Shown: piece after piece, positions 35,879 to 43,170 of the stretch
Numbering within the stretch: position 1 is the first letter of the stretch
Layout of the letters: each line of letters starts with the position of its first letter
NCBI GenBank assembly: GCA_945875585.1
Contig: CAMCLK010000017.1
Span: forward strand, 23,296-87,295
From: Candidatus Kuenenia stuttgartensis
Lineage (GTDB): Bacteria > Planctomycetota > Planctomycetia > Gemmatales > Gemmataceae
Direction of reading: 5' to 3'
Length of the DNA: 64,000 nt
Program-made: the position numbers and the translations under genes
The notes under the pieces: model-generated
Told to the model about the DNA's origin: nothing
Database searches by the model: none
The model's input: the letters and a program-made list of their open reading frames with translations, nothing else

Positions 35879-36319
35879 ATGAATCGTATTTCTATGCTTG
35901 CTGGTTGCATTCTTGCTGGATTAATGGTGGCCATTGTTGGCTGCGGTGGTGACGGCAAGGTCAGCGTCAAGGTCAAGATTGTTAAGGATGGCAAGGGTGT
36001 TGATGGCGCTGCTGTGGTGTTTCAGTCGGGCACAACCACGCCATGCTCAGGTGTGACCGATGCTAATGGCGAGGCAACCATTGCTGCCCCTGCTGGTGAG
36101 TACAAAGTAACGGTGAGCAAAACGGAAGTGGTTGCCGTCAACGACCCCAAGGCCAGCATGGACATGATGAAGAAAATGATGACGGCCGGTAAAGGTGGCC
36201 CGGGTAAAGGTGGGCCAGCCAAGGACCTGATGCCTGAAGAATACACCAAGTTGGATACAACCAAGCTGTCGATCAAGGTGCCAGCGGCAACCCAGCCTGT
36301 CATTTTTGAAATCAAGTAA
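35879..36319 (+). CDS. small lipoprotein with carboxypeptidase-regulatory-like domain
   Basis: About 146 residues. The signal peptide (MNRISMLAGCILAGLMVAIV) ends at lipobox VGCGG. The mature part has VSVKVKIVKDGKGVDGAAVV and GVTDANGEATIAAPAGEYKV, the pattern of a transthyretin-like or carboxypeptidase D regulatory-like beta-sandwich, followed by a Gly/Lys-rich linker (KGGPGKGGPAKD). It probably binds the envelope or a neighbouring DUF1559 protein, but this is inference from its position. GTG 35873 is a possible start; ATG 35879 gives a normal n-region. Confidence 0.82.
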   Translation: MNRISMLAGCILAGLMVAIVGCGGDGKVSVKVKIVKDGKGVDGAAVVFQSGTTTPCSGVTDANGEATIAAPAGEYKVTVSKTEVVAVNDPKASMDMMKKMMTAGKGGPGKGGPAKDLMPEEYTKLDTTKLSIKVPAATQPVIFEIK

Positions 36320-36344
36320 GCCTAAGCAAATCGTTATCAACCTT

Positions 36345-36380
36345 AAGCCGCGTGGTTTCAGCCGCGCGGCTTGTTTATTG
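36345..36380 (+). terminator. Rho-independent terminator between convergent genes
   Basis: Eleven-base stem AAGCCGCGTGG / CCGCGCGGCTT with a six-base loop, followed by TTGTTTATT. It lies 25 bases after the lipoprotein stop and overlaps the 3' end of the convergent MFS gene. Confidence 0.85.
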
Positions 36381-37515
36381 CCATGGCCAGCAAACCGAGA
36401 ATCGGTCCAACGGCCAGTAGTAAACCAACCCATGGCCCATGGCGAGCTTCGAACCAGCCAAGAATGGTGATGGCTGGCATGGTGAGGGCGAAGCCCAGAG
36501 ATACTTGCAACGTCAGGCCAGATCCCACGGCATCGGGCGGGCAGGCTTTCGACGCCAACGCTGAAAACTGGGGTGAATCAGCCACAACGGCGGCTCCCCA
36601 TAATCCCAAAATAGCCATGGCGCACCAACTGTCGCTACTGGCCACCCATGGCCAAGCCAAGCCGCAGCCGGCAGAAATGGCTAAGGCAACCTTGGCGACA
36701 CCAGCCGCCCCTAGTTTTCCTGCAAGCGTGCCGCCGGCTAAACAGCCCGCAGTTCCCATGGCGATGACAGCAAATACTGCCAAGCTGCTGCTCAAGCCGA
36801 TCGATCGGGCGAGTGCCGGAACCAGCGCCCAGAAGGCATAGAGTTCGGCCATGTGTCCTAAGTAGCCAGCCAGTGCGATGCGGTAATCAGGGTTGGCGAT
36901 AACGGTTTTCAAGCCGCGCCATGAGAGCGCTGGTGCCCGGCGAAGGTGTGGCCCATCGCCCACCGCAAGGACCATCAATGCGGCCAGAATGGCGCCGGTG
37001 CAAGATCCAGACAGCACACGCTCGGCATGGGCGCTGGTGCCCATCGCCCGAAGCAGGAAAGGGCTGGCCGTGCCAAGAACCAATGCACCCACAAGCCATG
37101 CCAACGCCTGGGGTGATCGGTCGGGAAACCACGAGACCACGAGCTTCATGCCAAGGGGATAAACGCCAGCCAAGCATGCGCCCGTAGCCAAACGCAGAAA
37201 ACATGCCTGAATTTCGGAAGTGGCTGCCAGAAGGGGCCATGTGCTGGCTGAAGCCAGAACTGCCGAAATGGCGAAAATGTGACTGGCACGAAAACTGTCG
37301 GCCAGTCCGGAGAGTGCAAATATCAGTGTTCCTAGAACAAAGCCTGCCTGGGTTGCAAGTGTGGTGTAGGTAAGGCTGGTGGCTTTCCACCGTTCAAGCA
37401 AGTCTTCCGGCGCGGCGCCGGGCGCAAACCATACCGACGTGCCCAGCACCTGGGCTACTACCAGCATGCCAAACAGGAGTGGGCCAGAACGTATGGTGGG
37501 TGGGGCCATGCTCAT
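36358..37515 (-). CDS. MFS transporter
   Basis: About 385 residues with twelve predicted hydrophobic segments. The first is near residues 10-30 (LLFGMLVVAQVLGTSVWF). The loop between TM2 and TM3 has GLADSFRASHIFA, a weak form of the G-x3-D-R/K signature A, and CLAGVYPLGMKLVVSWFPDR between TM4 and TM5 is common in sugar/nitrate-type MFS members. Substrate unknown. ATG 37515 has GGAA nine bases upstream; the longer frame to 37545 has no such site. Confidence 0.88.
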   Translation of the reverse strand: MSMAPPTIRSGPLLFGMLVVAQVLGTSVWFAPGAAPEDLLERWKATSLTYTTLATQAGFVLGTLIFALSGLADSFRASHIFAISAVLASASTWPLLAATSEIQACFLRLATGACLAGVYPLGMKLVVSWFPDRSPQALAWLVGALVLGTASPFLLRAMGTSAHAERVLSGSCTGAILAALMVLAVGDGPHLRRAPALSWRGLKTVIANPDYRIALAGYLGHMAELYAFWALVPALARSIGLSSSLAVFAVIAMGTAGCLAGGTLAGKLGAAGVAKVALAISAGCGLAWPWVASSDSWCAMAILGLWGAAVVADSPQFSALASKACPPDAVGSGLTLQVSLGFALTMPAITILGWFEARHGPWVGLLLAVGPILGLLAMAINKPRG

Positions 37516-37594
37516 GGAGATTCCGGGTGTTGCGGACGGATCCACACAATGCGACTATATCAACAATCAGGTAAGGATCCCGTGGAGATGTGAC

Positions 37595-38827
37595 ATGCAG
37601 CGCTTGGGTGTTCTGGTTTTGCTCGCACTGGTTTCAACCGTGGCGCGTGGCGACAATTGGCCACGTTTTCTGGGCGACCGCGGCGCGGGCACCGCAACCG
37701 GTCAGGATCTTCCCATTCCTCTCGATGCAAAGGCCCACGTTCGTTGGAAAGTGGAAGCACCCGGTAGCGGCAACGGTTCCCCCGTGCTTTGGGGCGAGCG
37801 GTTGTTTTTGCAAACGGCTGGCAGCAACGGTTCTGGCCGTGCCATGGTTTGCCTTTCCTCCACTACTGGCAAAGTCGTTTGGGAAGGAAAATTGACCGGA
37901 GCCAAGGCGCCCACGCATGCGAAGAATTCGTTGGCATCTTCAACCCCGGCAGTGGATGGCACGCGCGTTGTCGGCATTTTTTGGGATGGTCAGGCCATGG
38001 AGTTGGCGGCTTGGGACATGAATGGCAAGCCTTTGTGGCGTACTCCACTGGGGCCACACAAGAGCCAACATGGATGTGGCCATTCTCCGGTACTTTTTGA
38101 AGATAAAATCTTCGTAAACAACGATCAGGATGACTCAGCCGTGCTTCTGGCATTTGATGCCAAAACCGGCAAAAAGGTCTGGGAGCAACCAAGGCGGGCT
38201 TTCCGCGCCTGTTATTCGACTCCCCTGATGCGTCAAGGGAAAGGCGGAGTGGAATTGGTTGTGGTGAGTAGTGCCGGACCAGCGGGGTATGAGCCTGCCA
38301 CAGGCAAGCTGATCTGGGAACATGCTTGGAAATTTGCGGCCAATCCGCTTCGCACGGTTGCCTCGCCCGTCATTGCCGACGATTTGGTATTGGCCTGCAG
38401 TGGCGACGGCAAAGGCGATCGCCATTTGGTAGCAGTGCGTCCGGCTCAGGGATCTAGTGCGGAATTGGCTTGGGAAAACACCAAGGTCTTCCCGTACGTA
38501 CCCACGCTGCTGGTGCACAAAGGCAATCTGGTGGGTGTGAACGACAAGGGATTCTTGATGGTTCATGAAGCAGCCACCGGCAAGGAATTGGCTAATCGTC
38601 GTCTGGGTTCCGGGTACAGCGCTTCGCCCCTGCTGGTGGACGGCGTGATGATTGCCGTGGACGAAAAAGGCTCGCTTGCGTGCGTGGGAACAGGCGCAGG
38701 GTTCCCGATATTGGGCAAGACCGAACTGGGCGAACCGGTTATTGCTACACCTGCGGTGGGCAATGGCGGCATATACATCCGTACCAGTGGTCACCTGGTG
38801 TGCTTGGGCAAGAAAAGCAAATCCTGA
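37595..38827 (+). CDS. secreted PQQ-like beta-propeller protein
   Basis: About 410 residues. A signal peptide (LGVLVLLALVSTVARG) is followed by DNWPRFLGDRGAG, the typical N-terminal motif. Blades include LSSTTGKVVWEGKL, WDMNGKPLWRTPLG, FDAKTGKKVWEQPR and YEPATGKLIWEHAW. GGAG lies nine bases before ATG 37595; the longer frame to 37379 overlaps the divergent MFS gene and is rejected. It begins a plus-strand run of six genes that extends to 46032 with gaps of up to 40 bases. Confidence 0.9.
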   Translation: MQRLGVLVLLALVSTVARGDNWPRFLGDRGAGTATGQDLPIPLDAKAHVRWKVEAPGSGNGSPVLWGERLFLQTAGSNGSGRAMVCLSSTTGKVVWEGKLTGAKAPTHAKNSLASSTPAVDGTRVVGIFWDGQAMELAAWDMNGKPLWRTPLGPHKSQHGCGHSPVLFEDKIFVNNDQDDSAVLLAFDAKTGKKVWEQPRRAFRACYSTPLMRQGKGGVELVVVSSAGPAGYEPATGKLIWEHAWKFAANPLRTVASPVIADDLVLACSGDGKGDRHLVAVRPAQGSSAELAWENTKVFPYVPTLLVHKGNLVGVNDKGFLMVHEAATGKELANRRLGSGYSASPLLVDGVMIAVDEKGSLACVGTGAGFPILGKTELGEPVIATPAVGNGGIYIRTSGHLVCLGKKSKS

Positions 38828-38863
38828 ACGTGGTTGTTTGGCAATAAATAAGGAGGCCGACTG

Positions 38864-39286
38864 ATGGCTCGCGCATGGTTACTGGTGTTGGCGTTGGGTG
38901 TGGTTGTGGGAGGCATGGCTACTGTCCATGCCGAGGAGAAGAAGGTCATGGGGGGCAAGGTATTCGAACTGCGAACCTATTACGTGCATCCGGGCCGCAT
39001 GCCAGCGCTGGAGAAACGGTTTACCGATCATACGATTGCCTTGTTGACCAAGTACGGGATGAAGCTTTCCGGTTTCTGGAAGCCCACAGACCCGGCCAAG
39101 TCTGAAGAGGTTCTGGTGTATTTGGTGGAGCATGCCAGCCGCGAGGCAGCCGATAAATCGTGGGCTGAATTCCGCAAGGATCCAGAGTGGATTGCGGCAC
39201 GTGATGCCTCCGAAAAGGATGGCAAAATTGTGAACAAGGTGGAAGTTCAGTGGTGGGCAGCCACGCCGTACTCCACCATCAAGTAA
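38864..39286 (+). CDS. NIPSNAP-family secreted protein
   Basis: About 140 residues. A signal peptide (LLVLALGVVVGGMATVHA) is followed by the NIPSNAP core: VFELRTYYVHPGRMPALEKRF, HTIALLTKYGMKLSGFW and a C-terminal EVQWWAATPYSTIK. NIPSNAP domains are ferredoxin-like dimers; in bacteria the role is unknown. AGGAGG lies about nine bases before ATG 38864. It lies between the PQQ gene and a helicase gene on the same strand. Confidence 0.92.
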   Translation: MARAWLLVLALGVVVGGMATVHAEEKKVMGGKVFELRTYYVHPGRMPALEKRFTDHTIALLTKYGMKLSGFWKPTDPAKSEEVLVYLVEHASREAADKSWAEFRKDPEWIAARDASEKDGKIVNKVEVQWWAATPYSTIK

Positions 39287-39306
39287 AAAAACTCGTCAGG
39301 GTCTTT

Positions 39307-41418
39307 GTGGAACATCGCACACTGTTATTGGTCCCCATTCCCAAGGGGACCACTCCCTCTTTCATGCTGCGTTGGCTGTGTGAAACCGCTCGGCTCGAGG
39401 CTTCCGCCTTTGGCCGTTTTGTCTTTTCTCCCGGGCAGGTGGCAGTCCAGGTTGCTGCTGATATTTCCGCCAAGGTTTCCGAACGAGTTTCGGGCGCCTT
39501 GCTGGCGGGTGTACGCATTGCTTGCCGGGCCATGGCGGAGGGTGACCAACCCGATGCCGCGCGATTTACGATGTTGAAGGAATGCCTTGATTGGGAAGGT
39601 GAGGAAGAGGCGCGTCGGGGATCCATGGGGGCATCCCGCGAAGGCGATGCCCTGAACCGATTGCATATTGTGGATGAAACGCCGGGCTTATGGGGCCGTA
39701 CCCTGCTGACGTTGGGTACAGAACGCGGTGCAGACCTGCCTTGGTCGCGCCTCGATCCGGGATTACCCGTATTGGTAGCGACAATTGTTCAAGGAGATGG
39801 CGAGACGCCTGCCCGGGGCGTTGTTGTTTCCCGCTCGGCCAGTCGCTTGGTGGTGGCTCTGGATGATGATCCACCAGACGATGGAAGTCTGGTGCGTGTG
39901 TCGAAGGCACCCGATGAGGTGTCACGGAAGCGGCAGCAGGGGGCCTTGGAGCGCGTAGCCTCGGCCTTTGACGACCGATTGGCATGCTTGCGTGATATTG
40001 CCGCTGGCTTGATGGAGGCAGAATCCGCTGAATGGCTGCCGAGCGAATGGGTGAATTCTGGGCTCAATGACTCACAAAAAGAAGCAATTGTCATGGCCAT
40101 GTCAGCGCGCGACATCGCCCTCATTCACGGCCCGCCCGGTACAGGCAAAACGACCACGCTTCTGGAAGTGGTGCTGCAGGCAGTGAGGCGTGGGCAACAT
40201 GTTTTGGTGACGGCGCCCAGCAATCTGGCGGTAGATCATTTGCTTGAGGGGCTGGTGCGCCATGGATTGCGCGCGGTGCGTTTGGGGCATCCAGCTCGCA
40301 TTCACGAGGATCTACGCTCTGTTTCGCTCGATGCCTTGGTGGACAAGCACCCTGATACCCGAGAATCGAGGCGGATCACAAAACAAGCGCGCGCGCTTTT
40401 CCGCAAGGCTGGGAAGTGGACCCGCGGTAAACCCGAACCGGGTGAGCGGCAGGCAGACCGTGTCGCAGCCAGGCAATTATTTGCGGATGCCCGGGCTCTC
40501 GACGATCAGGTTGTTGCTGCCATTCTGCGCGATGCTCAAGTGGTGGCTGCTACAGCCACAGGACTTGACGCAGGCGTATTGATGGGAAGACGTTTTGATC
40601 TGGTTGTGCTCGACGAAGCTGGGCAAGCCACCGAGCCTGTGGCTTGGTCGGCGTTGCTGCATGCGGATCGCGCCATACTTGCTGGCGATCCGTGCCAGTT
40701 GCCTCCGACGGTGGTTTCTGACCGGGCCCGCAAGGCAGGGTTCGAGGTCAGCCTGCTGGAACGATTACTGGCTATGCCGGAGTCGGTTCCTTCCGTATTG
40801 CTCAACACTCAGTACCGCATGAGCGAGGCGCTTGCGCTCTTTCCATCGGTGGAGTCGTATGGCGGCAGGCTTTTGAGCCATGTGGACAATGCTGACATCA
40901 GGCTGTCGGGCAGTGAATGGTCGGAACCGCCATTTCTGTTCATCGATACCGCTGGAGCAGGTTGGGAAGAACGGCAGGAGGAAGGTAACGGAGTTTCCCG
41001 CTGGAACCCCGCAGAAGCCGATTATCTGGTCCGCCTGACGCATCGGTTGGTGGAAGAGGGGATTTTGGAAGCGGATATCGGATTGATTACCCCGTACGCC
41101 GCGCAGGCACGATTGTTGCGGGAACGTTTGGGGCGCGCCGGAGTGGAGATCGACTCAGTGGACGGGTTTCAAGGGCGCGAAAAAGACGTCATTCTGGTTT
41201 CGCTGGTCCGAAGCAACGATGCTGCCGAAATTGGCTTTCTGGCAGAGACCAGACGAACCCATGTGGCCATCACGCGTGCCCGTAAATTGCTGGTGTTGGT
41301 GGGCGATTCTGTAACCTTGGGATCGCATCCGTGGTATCAGCGGCTGATTGATCGCGCCGCTGAAATGGTGGGGCACCGGAGTGTTTATGAGGATCCCATA
41401 GGAATCGATCTTGTCTAA
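39307..41418 (+). CDS. UPF1/IGHMBP2-like SF1 helicase
   Basis: About 703 residues. Superfamily 1B motifs are clear: Q-motif LNDSQKEAIVMAM, motif I GPPGTGKTTT near residue 280, Ia VTAPSNLAVDHL, motif II VLDEAGQATEP, motif III LAGDPCQLPPTV, motif IV region LNTQYRMSEAL, motif V DSVDGFQGREKDVILVS and motif VI ETRRTHVAITRAR. The N-terminal 230 residues match the beta-barrel and stalk of IGHMBP2-type proteins. It is a predicted DNA/RNA helicase in the cytoplasm. The start is uncertain: GTG 39307 is used, and other in-frame GTG codons lie upstream to 39250 within the NIPSNAP gene. Confidence 0.92.
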   Translation: MEHRTLLLVPIPKGTTPSFMLRWLCETARLEASAFGRFVFSPGQVAVQVAADISAKVSERVSGALLAGVRIACRAMAEGDQPDAARFTMLKECLDWEGEEEARRGSMGASREGDALNRLHIVDETPGLWGRTLLTLGTERGADLPWSRLDPGLPVLVATIVQGDGETPARGVVVSRSASRLVVALDDDPPDDGSLVRVSKAPDEVSRKRQQGALERVASAFDDRLACLRDIAAGLMEAESAEWLPSEWVNSGLNDSQKEAIVMAMSARDIALIHGPPGTGKTTTLLEVVLQAVRRGQHVLVTAPSNLAVDHLLEGLVRHGLRAVRLGHPARIHEDLRSVSLDALVDKHPDTRESRRITKQARALFRKAGKWTRGKPEPGERQADRVAARQLFADARALDDQVVAAILRDAQVVAATATGLDAGVLMGRRFDLVVLDEAGQATEPVAWSALLHADRAILAGDPCQLPPTVVSDRARKAGFEVSLLERLLAMPESVPSVLLNTQYRMSEALALFPSVESYGGRLLSHVDNADIRLSGSEWSEPPFLFIDTAGAGWEERQEEGNGVSRWNPAEADYLVRLTHRLVEEGILEADIGLITPYAAQARLLRERLGRAGVEIDSVDGFQGREKDVILVSLVRSNDAAEIGFLAETRRTHVAITRARKLLVLVGDSVTLGSHPWYQRLIDRAAEMVGHRSVYEDPIGIDLV

Positions 41419-41457
41419 GATGGAAGTGGGCAGACCATGCGCAATGGAGGAATGCTG

Positions 41458-42306
41458 ATGCGGATTTATATTTTGATGCTGACGGTGGCCTTGCTTGCCG
41501 CGAGCGCGATGGTGGCGGCAGAGCCAGCCAAAGAGAAGAGTTATGAGGTGCCTTATAGGCTTACATTGCCCAAGCACCTGATGGTGCGCGCCAAGATCAA
41601 TGGCAAAGGCCCATTCAACTTCATTCTCGATACTGGCGCCCCAGCGCTATTCTTTACCGAAGCGGTCGCCGCGCGCGCGGGAGTGAAGGCAGATGAAAAA
41701 GGTTGGGGCGAATGCGAACGGTTTGAACTGGAAGGCGGACTGGTCATTCCCAAAGCCCGTGGCCGTATCGATACGCCGTTCCAGTTGGAAGGAATGAACG
41801 GGATGGGGCTTGCCGGCGCGGAGATTCACGGTCTTATTGGCTACAATATACTGGCGCAATATCGTATGACCATCGATTTGGCCAGCGACCGCATGCTTTG
41901 GACACCGATGGCCTGGACGCCTGAGAGGCCTATTGGATTTGGCGACGCGGGTGGAAGCGCGGCGCAAGGTAGCCTCGAATTCATTGGGTCTATGATGAAA
42001 GGGCTTGGTGGCATGCTCGGCCGCAAGGCCACTCCGGCAGTGACCGGCCGCGGGCAGGCGGGCATTTTGTTGCGCGATGAAGTGGACGGGCCAGTTGTCG
42101 CTTCAGTGCTTAAGGGATCTCCTTCCGATACTGCTGGCGTGAAGCAAGGCGACCGGTTGCGTAAGGTGGCTGACAGATCCGTGACCTCCTCAGCCGAAGC
42201 GCTGGATTTCGCGGCAAAGCACGCTGCGGGGAAAACATTGGCACTGCAGGTGGAGCGTTCCGGCAAGTCGATCGATCTCACCATTAATCTGGTGGAGGGT
42301 TACTGA
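41458..42306 (+). CDS. retropepsin-like aspartyl protease with PDZ domain (copy 1)
   Basis: About 282 residues. A signal peptide (ILMLTVALLAASAMVAAE) precedes a retroviral-type aspartic protease fold with catalytic FILDTGAPALF and the second-half motif GLAGAEIHGLIGYNIL. The C-terminal 85 residues are a PDZ domain (SVLKGSPSDTAGVKQGDRLR). Only one DTG is present, so the enzyme should be a homodimer. ATG 41458 is chosen over 41437 because GGAGG is seven bases upstream. It starts 40 bases after the helicase gene, and its paralogue follows immediately. Confidence 0.88.
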   Translation: MRIYILMLTVALLAASAMVAAEPAKEKSYEVPYRLTLPKHLMVRAKINGKGPFNFILDTGAPALFFTEAVAARAGVKADEKGWGECERFELEGGLVIPKARGRIDTPFQLEGMNGMGLAGAEIHGLIGYNILAQYRMTIDLASDRMLWTPMAWTPERPIGFGDAGGSAAQGSLEFIGSMMKGLGGMLGRKATPAVTGRGQAGILLRDEVDGPVVASVLKGSPSDTAGVKQGDRLRKVADRSVTSSAEALDFAAKHAAGKTLALQVERSGKSIDLTINLVEGY

Positions 42307-42307
42307 A

Positions 42308-43138
42308 ATGAAGAAGACCATTATCGTAGTCTTGTTGATCGCTTGTTTGTCGTCTCATGTTCGCGCGGAAGCACCTGTCGCGTCCGCCGCGGTTACAGTT
42401 CCCTTCACACTTCTTAAAACCGGCCACATGACGGTGCCAGTCAAGCTTAATGGAAAGGGGCCATACACCCTTATTTTTGATACGGGTGCGCCCATGAGCA
42501 TTGTCAATAACCGATTGGCGCGCGATGCTGGACTGCTTAAGGACAAACCTGTGGCGCTGTTTGCTCCCTTCGGTTCACGCGGCGAGGTGAAGGTTAAAGA
42601 TTTTGAAGTGGGTGGGCAGAAGGCGGCTGATGTGAAGGTGGCCATCATGGATCACCCCACCGTGGAACTGTTCAGCAAGCATTTCGGACCCATCGATGGC
42701 ATTGTGGGATTTCCCTTTTTCGCCCGTTACAAGGTCACCGTTGACTACCAAAAGAAAACACTCACGTTTGAACCCGGTACCTACAACCCACCCGATGTCA
42801 TGCAGGCTATGTTGCGCGCGATTCTGTCGCCGGAATCTGCCGATGGCGCTGTGCGAGTGGTCTCGGGTGGTGCCATTTTGGGTTTTGGTGTGAATCAGGA
42901 AAACAGAACCAGCGGACCTGCCCTTGTGGTTGACCGTGTTTATTTGGGTGGGCCGGCGGATATTGGTGGTTTGAAAAAAGGCGACCATTTAACGCTGGTG
43001 AACAAGCGCTGGACAGACACACCTGCTGACCTGCTTGAGGCGTTGAGCACCATCAAGCCCAATGGGGCTGTTCAGGTGGAAGTGGAACGCATGGGCAAAA
43101 CGATGACGCTCGAACTGTTGGGCGCTGCCGGGCTATAA
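42308..43138 (+). CDS. retropepsin-like aspartyl protease with PDZ domain (copy 2)
   Basis: About 276 residues. A signal peptide (IIVVLLIACLSSHVRAE) precedes a protease domain with LIFDTGAPMSIV and IDGIVGFPFFARYKVTVDY, then a PDZ domain (VYLGGPADIGGLKKGDHLT). It starts two bases after the stop of copy 1, so translation is coupled. Sequence similarity to copy 1 is in the motifs and domain order, moderate elsewhere, indicating an old duplication. The substrate is probably an envelope protein; no prodomain is visible. Confidence 0.88.
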   Translation: MKKTIIVVLLIACLSSHVRAEAPVASAAVTVPFTLLKTGHMTVPVKLNGKGPYTLIFDTGAPMSIVNNRLARDAGLLKDKPVALFAPFGSRGEVKVKDFEVGGQKAADVKVAIMDHPTVELFSKHFGPIDGIVGFPFFARYKVTVDYQKKTLTFEPGTYNPPDVMQAMLRAILSPESADGAVRVVSGGAILGFGVNQENRTSGPALVVDRVYLGGPADIGGLKKGDHLTLVNKRWTDTPADLLEALSTIKPNGAVQVEVERMGKTMTLELLGAAGL

Positions 43139-43170
43139 CGTTTTTGATTCAGCCTGCTGGAGGTGTTGGT

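Noticed and set aside
37379..37594. 72 extra N-terminal codons for the PQQ protein at 37595
   Set aside because: They overlap the divergent MFS gene and precede an evident signal peptide.
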